Translations under genes and position numbers: made by a program
From: Pachypanchax playfairii
Lineage: Eukaryota; Chordata; Actinopteri; Cyprinodontiformes; Aplocheilidae
DNA length: 64,000 nucleotides
Assembly (NCBI GenBank): GCA_006937955.1
Contig: SSNP01000246.1
Location: 410,596 to 474,595, forward strand
Direction of reading: 5' to 3'
In this document: in pieces, positions 18,685-29,400 of the stretch
How the letters are laid out: each line of letters opens with the position of its first letter
Position numbering within the stretch: the first letter of the stretch is position 1
Notes under the pieces: model-generated
The model's input: the letters and a program-made list of their open reading frames with translations, nothing else
Databases searched by the model: none
Told to the model about the DNA's origin: nothing

Positions 18685-19925
18685 AGAGGCCCTTCCATTA
18701 AAAACAGTTTTTTCTGAGGTTTCTGTTGAATATTTTAGCTCCACAGGTGTTCTTACCTTCATAGTGGGTGTGAAAACAGGTCAACAGCTTCTCTTTCCAT
18801 TTTAATCTCTCAAACTACGCAGGTGGCGATAAAACCCGATTTCTCAGAGTCCGAACGGCCTGTATCTGTTTTATCACAACTCCTTTGTTCGTTAGTTTTT
18901 GGCAGATCCCACAGTTGAAACCACGCCTAGCATGCTGCTGGCTAAAAGCTGTAGCATAACGTAGCAAACAGAAAGACACGACGTCTGACTTTGCTATACG
19001 CAGTGAGGCAGGAAACAGTATTCTTTGCTCTCATAGGCTAGTTTGTTAGCCAATCAGAGTCCAACAAATTCGAACAATTAATATGTACGAGCTGCTGACT
19101 AAGCAGCCTGACGGAAGTAGCCGGAACCACCCGAATTTTAACGCAGACAGATTGAAAGGTCTGTTAATCAGTGTTTCCTGACATTTTTTAGATATAAAAT
19201 GTTTCATAATACTGGTTAATACTTAAAGGAGAACGCCCGTTTTTTGCAATTGGGGCCTTATTTATTCTGTGAGATGTGTTTTACTCTTCATCAGTGGTAC
19301 TTTTTTGCGATTCAGATTCGTCTCGGAGATTTTTGATTCACACGGCAAACACCTAAACGCCAATAAACGAGAGTCGGTTGGACCTGCGTTCGCCGACCCT
19401 AAATCGGTTTAAAATCAGTTCAAATCCGTTATTTTTTTAATCTGGCCATTTAGATACTCTATTGTTTATTCCGTTCCAGTGCCATCTTGAATCCTGCGCT
19501 CATAGAAATGATATTTTTTAGGAAGCTAAGCCACTGCACCAATAGAATGGGCGCGCGGAGATATGACGTCACTCTCCCGTCACTGTAAAAAATATCATTT
19601 CTATGAGCGCAGGATTCAAAATGGCACTGGAACGGAAAAAACAATAGAGTATCCTAATGGCCAGATTAAAAAAATAACGGATTTGAACTGATTTTAAACC
19701 GATTTAGGGTCGGCGAACGCAGGCCCAACTGACTCTCGTTTATTGGCGTTTAGGTGTTTGCCGTGTGAATCAAAAATCTCCGAGACGAATCCGAATCGCA
19801 AAAAAGTACCACTGATGACGAGTAAAACACATCTCACAGAATAAATAAGGCCCCAATTGCAAAAAACGGGCGTTCTCCTTTAAGAAATAACCACAAAGTC
19901 CTGAAATGTGTATGAAATGGCCTCT
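18685..19925. mobile_element. TTAA-flanked MITE inserted in the SAMD3-like exon
   Basis: TTAA at 18681-18684 and 19926-19929 flank termini AGAGGCCCTTCCATTA (left) and TGAAATGGCCTCT (right), an imperfect inverted repeat of about 13 bases. Removing the element with one TTAA restores the open frame of the interrupted exon, which proves both boundaries and the four-base duplication. It contains the 653-bp element 19227-19879, so its own length is about 584 bp. A truncated relative lies at 5129-5335. No transposase is present. The TTAA target suits Kolobok or piggyBac. Confidence 0.85.
19227..19879. mobile_element. 653-bp near-perfect foldback MITE nested in the TTAA element
   Basis: Arms of 294 bases each (19227-19520 and 19586-19879) surround a 65-base loop. 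The termini AGGAGAACGCCCG and CGGGCGTTCTCCT are flanked by TTAA at 19223-19226 and 19880-19883. Only scattered substitutions separate the arms. The paralogous sequence at about 5.2 kb lacks the insert and one TTAA, so the insertion is directly documented. The TTAA target plus an AGGAG start matches the TTAAAGGRR rule of T2-type Kolobok MITEs described from Xenopus. No coding sequence is present. Confidence 0.9.
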
Positions 19926-20241
19926 TTAAGCTCCTGAGGGTAGCTCAGATTTAGTGCATAGACAAGACCAAAAGCTACATTTCCCAACTCACTCATCACT
20001 TCCACTCACTCCAAGACAATCCCAACGTCCTCAGGGTCATCACTTGGCTCTGCACCTTCACGTCGAATGACAAAGATTCCGATGACAGTTTCTGTAAAGG
20101 CTGTTTGAGTGCTTTCATCAACATCCTGTGAGGAAAAAAATGAGGACAATTGCTTTAAATGGGATTAACTAACTATTCACAGACTCAGAATTATGTGAAA
20201 TGTCAAACAATCTCCTGATTTTACTGTCAACAAAATGGTTA

Positions 20242-20996
20242 CAGTGAGGTCAATAAGTACTTGATTCCCCCATGATTTTGCAAGTTCTCTTAAAAATCAT
20301 GGAGGGTCTACAATTTTCAGCATAGGTGCATTTTAACTGTGAGAGACAGAATCTTAAAAGAGAAATCCAGAAATCATATTGTAGGATTTTTTTTCACTAT
20401 TTATTTGTGAATTACTATGTGAAATAGGTATTTGATGACTTCAGTAAAAAAAAACAACTAATATTTGGTCCAGAAGCCTTTCTTAAAAATAACACAGGTC
20501 AAATGGTTCCTGTATTCCTTCACCATTTCCTTCACCTGTATTCCTCCATAGGTTCAGCACTTACGGTCATGGAATGTGGCCTGGTCAGTGTCTGAACCAC
20601 AATTCAATAGAAAACCTATTGAGGTGGCTAAAGCTCTAAGTTGAACAGAGACAGCCTGGAAACCATAGTGATTCAGAGATGATCTGCAAAGAGGAGTGGA
20701 TCAAAATCCCCTCAACAGTGTGTGCAGACCTGGTGAAGGAATACAGGAACCATTTGACCTGTGTTATTGTTAACAAAGGCTTCTGGACTAAATATTAGGT
20801 TTTTTTTTTTACTCAAGTGATCAAATACTTATTTCACACAGTAATTTACAATTGTTAAAAAAAAATCTTACAATTGATTTCCAGATTTTTCTTTGTAGAT
20901 TCTGTCTCACAGTGGAAATGCAAATATGCTAAAAACTGTAGACCCCTCCATGATTTATAAGTGGGAGAACTTGCAAAATCACAATTGACCTCAATG
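20242..20996. mobile_element. Tc1-type foldback element
   Basis: The termini CAGTGAGGTCAATAAGTAC (20242) and TTGACCTCAATG (ending 20996) are flanked by TA (20240-20241, 20997-20998). Arms extend to about 20524 and from about 20732, around 270-280 bp each. The interior, read on the plus strand from about 20580 to 20790, recalls the last part of a Tc1 transposase (an N-S-I-E-N-L-like stretch, then LVKEYRNH and a terminal TKY). The inverted arms include a copy of that coding end in reverse, so the element arose by inverted duplication of one transposon end. It lies in an intron of the decayed minus-strand gene. Confidence 0.75.
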
Positions 20997-20999
20997 TAT

Positions 21000-21257
21000 A
21001 GACAGAGAGTATAGATAGAGAGAGATATTGCCAGTATGTTTTAATAGTGAGTTTAGTTTGTCATTCAATCAGAATTTGGTAATTGCCTCAGGAAGAATGG
21101 AATTAAAGTTTAGGGTGTGAGTTTTCAAGTAAGAGAAATACAAGACATGGAGTGAGTTACCTCATCTTTTTCTCAGCTATTTTCTAAGCTAATAGAAACC
21201 CACAGAAAACATCATTCTCACCAGGTCTGATCAACTACGTAGTAAAAAGTACAGCTA
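21000..21257. other. Intron spacer of the decayed minus-strand gene
   Basis: Short AT-rich sequence with GATAGAGAGA runs. No coding signal. Confidence 0.35.
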
Positions 21258-21268
21258 AGTTAACATAC

Positions 21269-21345
21269 CAAGTAGTCCTTAGACAGCTTCTCAGGATCTT
21301 CATTCAGGTACCTTTGAGGATGCATTCTCTTCTGACTTCAATATT
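21269..21345 (-). pseudogene. SAMD3-like internal exon
   Basis: On the minus strand the frame reads RMHPQRYLNEDPEKLSKDYL and ends in TTG|GTATGT, a usable donor (GT at 21268-21267). It joins in phase 0 to the acceptor at 20126 to give KDYLDVDEST, as expected within this family. The upstream boundary is unclear. The Tc1 foldback sits in the intron between these two exons. Confidence 0.5.
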
Positions 21346-21396
21346 GTCAGTCTAAATATGCAGATCAGAGAAATGAAAATAATTAGAACGATAATC

Positions 21397-22003
21397 TCAA
21401 CCCACTAGCAAACATGGTTTCACACACTTAAGACAATTTTTTCTCAATTCAGGCAAGTTCTTAGTTACGTTCACATCACTACCTGAAAGTGCACTGCCTG
21501 CTACAGATCCAAAGTCATCTTCATTACCCGTTTCCTCATCACTATCAGGGGTGGCTTGTGAAACTAGAATAGTTTTAACTATGTTCGGTTTGAAATCTGT
21601 CAGAATATGTGAGAGTGAAATGTTCCATATATTTTTGTTTGAAAACTGCAACCTCCAAACATACAAGGAACTGTTTTGTTACCCTTCAAATGAATGCCAA
21701 TATGTAAAAAATAATCCTTCTCTGTGGGTAGATCACTACAAGCGCACAAATGGCAGCTGAATGTTGATAACGGCTGCGGCTTCTGGGTGTTTTGTTTAGG
21801 ATGGAATCTACTTAAATGAACATGTAAGACATTCCATGTCTTAAATGGAATGGGCAGTTTATATGTGGGCATGGGTAACTTTGCATGTGCCTGTGCTGAA
21901 GTCTGAAATGTTTTAGTAACTCATATCCCTTAGAGAGAGATACACTGCACAACTTACACTTCCACATCCTCCAATCAAGACAAAATCCCCCAAAACTGGT
22001 CAA
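21397..22003 (-). pseudogene. C2H2 zinc-finger block of the decayed gene
   Basis: Three overlapping minus-strand frames together carry several C2H2-type units: MWKCKLCSVSLSKGYELLKH then FRLQH; a CPHINC...FKTWNVLHVHLSRFH unit; CHLCACSDLPTEKDYFLHIG then IHL; and CMFGGCSFQTKIYGTFHSH. An acidic Ser-rich stretch (ATPDSDEETGNEDDFGSVAG) follows. The family normally has these in one frame, and at least two frameshifts (about 21840-21870 and about 21600-21660) break it here. In fish, fingers of this kind are often found next to SAMD3-like proteins in multicopy genes. The role is unknown, but DNA binding is implied by the fingers. Confidence 0.6.
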
Positions 22004-22759
22004 ATTAAGTTTTAGCTGAACCTTGGCATCATATGCATTTCAAGAATTGCAATTCAGTAAGACTAATTCATAATTTTAGGCCAATAACATAAGAATTATC
22101 CTCAAATGATTATACTTCTGGTAAATACAGAAGAAAAATGATTTAAAACACCAACTTGAGGATAGCTGATGACCCCCTTCACCAGCTGTCACTGGAAAGG
22201 AGACGGGGGCAATCTGAAAAAGAACAGACAAACACACATTAGGATAATGACTATATACTGGGTAGAGGTGTTTTTTCCATGTGTATGTGGACTGAAGATT
22301 TTGAACATTGATTTAACCACTAGACCTCCAAAATATATATGGAAGGGTAGTACAATGAACATGCTACAATGAGATGACAGATAAAAAACAAAGCAAGCAG
22401 AGTAAAGAAAAGTCTACAATTTAAAGTTTATTGTATCAACTTCAAAACAACATCTTATCAGTCTGCATCTTAATATGGTGCTACTGTTGCTGTACTCCAT
22501 TTTTACTGTTTACTGAAGTATTTTATATTCTTTATATTATATATTAACTCATACTATAACCACCAGGATGCACACATGGGACTATTGTGTATCTATCCCT
22601 ATCAAATAAATAAAATTGCTTATGATTGTGCTACATTTGTAGCACAAAGGAAAAAAATGCATGTTTGTAAGCCAGAGTATTTTTAGCACTTTTAATCAAC
22701 ATCATACGTCAAAAGATTTTAACAGAAATTGCAACATAGTGGCCATAATTCAACCGCGA
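22004..22759. other. Upstream part of the decayed gene, unassigned
   Basis: AT-rich sequence without readable exons. A minus-strand acceptor-like TTTTTCAGATTGCCCCC at about 22210 could begin a short exon, but nothing recognisable is encoded. Confidence 0.3.
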
Positions 22760-23270
22760 GTTCATGTTTTACCGGACTTTGAGAGCAAAGTACCGGTTAT
22801 GTTTCCGACGCACAGCGGACAAGGATAAAAATATTTTATGTCCCTGCAAGTATTTCTCTCATCTACCCGGACCGTACCGCAGCTGTCCCCTGTATGAAAC
22901 ACTCCAGGTTGGGACTGACGTACTTCAGAGGTTGCAGCAAAACTCCGAAATTTGCTAAACGTGAAACACACACGCACGCACGCGGTAAATTCAAACTAAG
23001 ATAAGCTAACACAAGTAGGCTACATTAGCCAACATGGTATAAACAACCCGTAAAAGTAGCAAACAACCTGGACCAACTTATGTTTAACAAGATGCCTGTG
23101 ACATTATTTCCTTTCTTTCGTTTGTGTTTAGGTGGACAGAAACAGATTTTGTCTTACCTTATCGAGCTAAGCGTGCGATGCCGAACGTGCTCCACTCACA
23201 AAACTACTTCCGGTGATGACACGTCTTCAAGTCTCGTTATCTTGACATCTCGCGATCTTGGCTGAAATGC
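22760..23270 (-). promoter_or_regulatory. Possible promoter region of the zinc-finger/SAMD3-like gene
   Basis: This stretch is richer in CpG than its surroundings. It holds an ETS-like ACTTCCGGTGATGA at about 23203 and CATCTCGCGATC at about 23250, which recalls the GCGAGATCTCGC motif upstream of the convergent transposase. Minus-strand transcription from here would run into the zinc-finger block. This is inference from composition and position only. Confidence 0.3.
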
Positions 23271-23466
23271 TACAAGGAGCCAGCCTGACTTGATTGAATC
23301 ACTTTATCTCAACTTGACTAAATGTAGTTAAATTTAAGTTGTGGAAATTTAAGTAAATTCTACATAATTTGATCACATTAATTTTAGAAACATGAAAGTA
23401 TCGTGTTGAAAAGACATGTTCCACTTTTGTAAATGCAATGACCTACAAGTTTTCTTTTTTTCAGTG
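23271..23466. repeat. AT-rich MITE end terminating in CAGTG
   Basis: TCAACTTGACTAAATG and AAATTTAAGTTG words resemble those at 17190-17600, and the segment stops at TTTTTTTCAGTG. Many fish CACTG-ended (CMC-like) elements end this way. The opposite CACTG end was not located. It may be the right boundary of the 15.7-23.5 kb complex. Confidence 0.35.
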
Positions 23467-23772
23467 TAGCAGGCACCATTGTAGGTTGTCTAATATGGCA
23501 AATACTCGGAGGCTTGTACTGTGGAGGGTGGCGTTGTCGGTGGGTCGAGAAGCTGCTTGAAGCCCCCGAGATTTTGATGTCTTTACTGGGGGATAAGAGA
23601 CCGGAGAGGATCAGGAGCCAGAGTGGGTTTGGGTGAGTCATTTTTACGGCATCGGCACGCATGCGGGGGTCATGAGCCTGGCACCGCGATGGCTGGAGGC
23701 CTGGTTTTGTTTTTGTGGCTGCAGTAGCCAGACACCAGATGTTGTTGTGGTGTTCAATATTGCTCCTTTAAA
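23467..23772. repeat. Partial relative of the 11184-12873 TTAA element
   Basis: AGCAGGCACCATTGTAGGTTG, TGTACTGTGGAG and CCTGGCACCGCGATGGCTGG correspond to AGCAGGCACCATTTTGGGTTG, GGTACTGTGGAG and CCTAGCACCAAGATGGCTGA at 12170-12830. The right end is GCTCCT followed by TTAA. The left part is missing. Confidence 0.6.
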
Positions 23773-25810
23773 ACAGGAAACAAGGCTTGGAAAGCTTTGC
23801 AAAGTTTCAACAAAATAAGACAAGGGAGACGAAGCCTGTCATTGGTCCTGTTCTATAAAATTATTGTTTTGGATCTTCTGCAGGCCCGTATGAGGATACA
23901 ATAATAACATTTTGCATAGTCACAAAACGCCGTACCTGTGTGGACGACATCTGAGAGTCTGAGTCAACTCACTTTGGAGAAAACTTCTAGTTTACACACA
24001 GCCAGTGCTTTTAGAAACACACTCTGCCTATTAGCTCAGAGAAGAAGAAAAAAACAGCAATTACTTCAAAACTTGAGACTATTTCTTGACAATTGGACTG
24101 TTTTTGCCCAAGGGGGTGGAAAATCCTTCAGGCAAATCCCTGATCCTCCTTATCACTTCTCTTAGCTTCTCCAAACAGGTCTTATCTCCTCCAGGACAGT
24201 AATTAACAGGAATTACACAGAGCTCCTATCTGCTGAGCCCAACTTGTAACTCCAAGAGCCCTTTCCTACTTAGGGCCTGTCTGCTGAAGATAATCTTTGA
24301 AGAGGGGTTCCTCAATCAAGAGGAGCCACACAACTGTTGTGCTAAGCTGCTAAGCTTGGCCACAGCGTGGCTCACTTGTGCAGATAAAAGCCAAGTTGGG
24401 AGGTAGGATGAGTTGTAAAGTCTTGCACTTTGCATCAACCTGCACATTTATCAGCGACTTTCATCTTCGGTTGTCAGAAGCGATGCATCTCTTAATGTGA
24501 GCATTACATAAGAGGTGATGATTTAGATAAAAGTGGTTCTGTTATGCGATTTGAAGCACTTCCAAAAATTTCATTAACATAAATTGTACCATTATAAAAC
24601 AAAATGTGCGAATCTATACATATGAAGTGATTTACATTTGTTAAAAAAAAAAACCTAATGCCAGGATGGATCATCATCCTGAATGCATCCTTTTTCCTCT
24701 GTTTGTCTGAGCCTGCACATTCTAAATGTTTAACAGGATCCTTGAGAAAAGCCTCCTCTCTACTTCTGTTTCCGTGGCAACTGGCATGCATTGGAATTGA
24801 TGACATCTCCTGATCGCCCACTTACTTTGCACTAAAAATGCTCTCCCAGTGAACTTCGCCAATGCCATTTCCCTCACAGAAAGACGCTGCCACAATAGGA
24901 GAAGGCTTAAGATGTTGGTTTCTGTAATGTTTAGGATGTTTAAAGCACTGGTCACCTCTGGGGGAAAAAAGGTAACTGGGTCTCAATGTGTGGCTATAGA
25001 GTTTATAAATACAATTCAGGCTTCCAGCATGAATCGTTATCTATGTAACTCATGCAGCTAGGTGCAAACTTGTTTTAAATAGAGCCAAACTGTTCAAACC
25101 ACCTGGTTAAACATTTTATCACACAGTTGTCACATCTTGGATACTTTCATCTTCGTCTTAAATTAACAAAGATGGGCAGCCAGATAGTTCAGAAGGCCGA
25201 AATCCAAAACAAGACCACCCGTTGTCACCTTGGTGCCACAGTAATGGGTCCAGATAAGGTCCCCCGGCACAGGGGAGAGGGGAAATGAATTCATGAAGCC
25301 AGCCTCGTGTACTTTCCACTTTGCTTCACCATCCTTTCTCATCACCCCTCCACCCACACAGCCTTGTTTAAACTGTTGGTCCCACACAATGTATTCAGCA
25401 TAATCACACTGCATGCACCAGCAACCCAATTCACTGAGCTTCATTAAAACCACACACATGCAAACACGTTCCTAGAGTGACCATTCGAATCTATTCATCA
25501 ACTTTGAGCCCCACTGCATCTGCTGTTGGCTTTCTTTCTAAGGGCTTGCATCGCAACAATAAATATGCAAACACAAGAACACTGTTTGGTAAAGTCAATA
25601 GCATCAAGGCGTCAGTGGCGGCCTGTTTAAACATTCACTCAAGTGCTATTCCCTTTGACAGCCAAAGCACTGCAGAGGCTGGCTGTTCTGTCAGAGAGCT
25701 GGATGTCATGCATGTGCGCAAGAGGCAAGACACTGCGCTGTCAACCAAATTAGGGTGCTCAAGCACACACTGACTCCATTCTGTAGGCTTGAAAGAGGTC
25801 AAGGAACATA

Positions 25811-25882
25811 TAAGACGGAGCCATTTCCCCCAGCTCACCAAACACACAGACTGACGACGTTTGAATTCACTGACGGACTTGG
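25811..25882 (+). promoter_or_regulatory. TATA-box-like motif with a possible short first exon
   Basis: ACATATAAGACGG at about 25807-25819 is followed some 30 bases later by CAGCTCACCAAACACACAG, and then, at about 25880, by GACTTG|GTAAGAG, a good splice donor. This is the spacing of a TATA promoter driving a short untranslated exon. No downstream coding exon was recognised, so it may be fortuitous. Confidence 0.2.
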
Positions 25883-26394
25883 TAAGAGACTGAAAGGCAA
25901 GAGGGTCTTTTATACTTAAGTCATTAGGAGAGGGTATGCACACAAAATCTCTGTGGGAAATTGTGCACACATTGACCAATTAAGCAACGGGAAAGAACCG
26001 CAACCAGACACGGCTGTCACGTCTTCCTTTAAAATGACAGTACAGATCTTTTGAAGTGAGGTTTTGCAGAAAGGTTATGAAAAATGTATATTTTACCTGT
26101 AGCAGATTGTTCTTTGAAAGACTTCAGTGTGCAGGAACAGATTAGTTTTAACTACGCTGACAAACTAACGGCTAGGCTGAGCAGAGGAAAGACCAAAGTG
26201 GATTGCTGCTTCTCGAAAACATCTCCAGTCTCAAAAATTTCATACTGATTCTATCAAATGTTGTTTTATTAACCGTTTTCACTGCCTTCCATTGTCTTTC
26301 ACATGATTATCAGCCAGAAACATGAAATGCCTGCTGAAAGTGCTGCAAGCTATACTGAAATAATTGTTTTGCTTTTTATATTGTTGTGAATTTG

Positions 26395-26450
26395 CTCCAG
26401 TCTGTGACAAAAATCGTCCCTTTGGGGATAATAAAGATGACCTACCTACA
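26395..26450 (+). mobile_element. LINE 3' tail remnant
   Basis: CCCTTTGGGGATAATAAAG followed by short GACCTACCTAC repeats is the usual 3' end of CR1/L2-group LINEs in fish. Only the tail remains. Confidence 0.55.
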
Positions 26451-29400
26451 GCTAGCTATCAGCAAACTGTTGCAGAAGCAAATAGCAACAGAATTCTTTG
26501 TGAAAAATATTCAATGATAACCTAATGACAGTGTAAAACATTGTTTACATGAAATGCTATAAAATCTTTGAGCTTGTAGCATTTTAAGAACGTCAGCAAT
26601 CCAATTTGTTCATAGCCCCAATTTGACAAGCCAGTAGTTTGTCAATCCAAATTAATCTCCATTTGTCTAAACTGATGTTATTCAAAGCACTAACTAGAAC
26701 AGGAATAAAAGGGTTCTTTAAAACCTTTCCTCAGAACCCTACATCAAACATTCTTATCTATTGCTTTAAGTTAAAACTTGAGAAAATCTTTAAAAATCCC
26801 AGACCGTTGAGAAATAATCGTGTTTTAAAACCTCAAACTAACCATTTCCCTCTCAGGAGGCACAAACAGCCCAGTAGGAAGATGTCCAGGGTGCTTTATT
26901 GTGCCGATTATACATTCAACACACTAATTTGTTCATTTAATCCAATTATTTGGCAATTCTCCATTCAGCAGATTCCTCCACTTCCTTTATCCCACAGTCA
27001 ATAATCCCAAACCCTCCTATGAGCGAGTCAGAGACTTGATGAATGCCCACTGGGTTGTTAGCCCCCCGAGTGAACGCTCTCAGATCAATTCTACACAGCC
27101 TGCACGGATATGTGATTGGATAATACGCAATTCACCATCTCTACGTGTGTATATGTTCAAACAGAGTCGATATATCATACCAAGGTGCATGTACCGTGAA
27201 TGCTGATTTAATAAAACATGGTAGACCTTTGATTTAAATTTCAATCCAAACTCCTGTATCTCTGAAGATATACTGGGAAAGGCTTCTCTTTTGGCGTATG
27301 TAGTATGTGTTGCCTCGTTACTGTTAGTGTGGTGATCACTTTATCTCCCGTTGAGTGATTAGTTTGCCTCAGGAACTGTTTTAAAGGGTTAAATGCTCTA
27401 ATTCAGCTACGCACAACTACAAAATTAGGTCACATGCATCACTCAATTATAGATGTTGACATTTCATGAGCATTGTAAATCTCCTACACTGGGAACCCAG
27501 TTCTATGATATAAACTGTTTCCTAATCTATCCTCCGCCCCCCCTCTCCACACTACATATCAAAAGAAATGTTGGAATTGCTTCCCGGGGCACATTTGCAA
27601 TGGTTTTCTGACAGCAACACCAAAGTCATTTTTATCCGGCTGCATTTCACTTTTGCTATGAATTGCGGAGATGTCGTTTCTCTTATTTTGTTTGATGTAC
27701 ATGAGCCGAGCATGCAGAAAGACCATTTAAATTTTTGTGGCTCAGATAAAATGCTGACTTGAAATAGTGAGTCATGTTTTTAGAAGCTTGTATTTTTCCT
27801 GCAACCTCAGAGTCCTGCACAGCTTTCTGCACTTTGTTTCCTGGTAAACTTGTTAAGTTGAAGAGGATGTGAATGTTAGCTTCACTTCTGGTCGACACCA
27901 TTCCAGAGCCAAAATAGTTTCCTTTCAAAGCTAATCTTTTATTTGCATATTAAAGGAAGTGAAAGACTCATACAGAACCATAATCCAGAGCTGCCCTTGT
28001 GTTTCTTTAAGACCAGGCACTTGGCGCATAGAAAACATCAGAGAACAATACAAACAGCAAAAAAAGCCTCTTTTCATTCTTCAAACAGGCACTTTTATAG
28101 ATGGCTGAGGGTGGTATACACATTAAAACATTATATTCAGTACAAATTTGAATTTCAATGGCGAGGCAAATGAAAGGTGTTGGAATTGGATTTGGATGCT
28201 TTTATTTTGAAACAAAAATTCCGAGTACCATAGCTGGAACTGATGGAAAAAGACTTATCATCTAAAATGTTACAATATTCCTGAAGGTTTGGACTGATTA
28301 AACTAAAGTAATATCCAACAGGTTTTATGATGTCCAGTAAATAACCGCTGTCTCTCTCACACTCTCTCTCTCTCTGATGTGGAGAAATGTAAATAAAACT
28401 GATGTTAATCATTTATTTGGATATGTGATCAACTTTTTTCCAATATGTGACTATTTTTTTAAAGACAAAAGTCTCTCCACTTCTTACTAGTCTTTATGTG
28501 AATGAAAGCAACAGTAGCAGCTAGCAGATCTCACTGTTAAGCTACAGGCCTCATTACACTCACTCAGAGAGGCAACACTTATAGAATCCAACTTAACTGG
28601 CTTCCTGAATATTGCTTTATTTATTTATTTTATTTTTTTACACAGTAATTTATTTTTAAGTGGTTTGGATGTAAGATGATATACAGAGGAAACTTCCATC
28701 TGAGGTTGAATGGACCCTCTGGCAAAATTGCAAGTACAATGAGGGGAAAGGGTTGTTGAGAGGAGGAGGCGTTTTAATTCGGTTTCCAGGAGTGATGCCG
28801 TATGAGTGTGTGTTTACAGTAAAGGAACATTCGAGGATGTAAGGGTGCAGCATGTTGCTTGGCTACTGGCAAGGCACAAATACAAAATCCAACATTTTAG
28901 CAGGAGAAACATCTGATTTAGTTGCTAATGTCTCTGTGCTGTCATAAAAGATATGAAGCTCATCAGCTGCTTTCAGACTAAAATTCAGCCTGTAAACTCA
29001 GTCAGTCGTTCTCTGTCTTTATTCTTCCTCTCTGCTCAAGGAATAGAAGGAAACTGTGTGCATCGCAAGGACTAAAACCTGCCATGTTCTCTTTTTATTT
29101 ACGTTTCACACGCTAATAGAGTCTAATCATTTCAGAAGGCCACTGGGGCTGTAAAAGCATTTCATGGCTGTTTGATCCACAGCTGAGAACTTTCCACATT
29201 TGCAGAGCGACTCTCTGTGAACGCGTCACCGAAGGAAATAAATGAAAAACACTTCTTATAAATTACAAATGATGACACACTCTGCTCTTGCCCCCCCCGA
29301 TCCTTTCGTCATCCTGGCTGAACAAAATACACACAGCTACTGAAGCAGCTCGTATGTTTCTGTCAGGAATGAGGAGATGATGCAGGTCCATGCTGCACCG

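Larger units (their letters stand above)
18620..20125 (-). pseudogene. SAMD3-like C-terminal exon, split by a MITE
   Basis: On the minus strand an acceptor (TTTTTTCCTCACAG) precedes an exon beginning at 20125. It reads DVDESTQTAFTETVIGIFVI, then RREGAEPSDDPEDVGIVLE, one TGA where Gly is expected, then VEVMSELGNVAFGLVYALNL and SYPQEL. At CTTAA the 1.24-kb element 18685-19925 interrupts it. On the far side the frame resumes exactly as KYTFEFLQKVIMEMDGNKLS. I recognise this as the C-terminus of a teleost multicopy family annotated as SAM-domain-containing protein 3-like, whose biochemical role is not established. The N-terminal SAM region is missing. Together with the exon at 21269-21345 and the zinc-finger block at 21397-22003 it forms one decayed minus-strand gene. 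Confidence 0.6.

Noticed and set aside
22762..22977. Small Cys-containing ORFs on both strands at the putative promoter
   Set aside because: Neither matches a known family; the region is better explained as a CpG-richer 5' flank.
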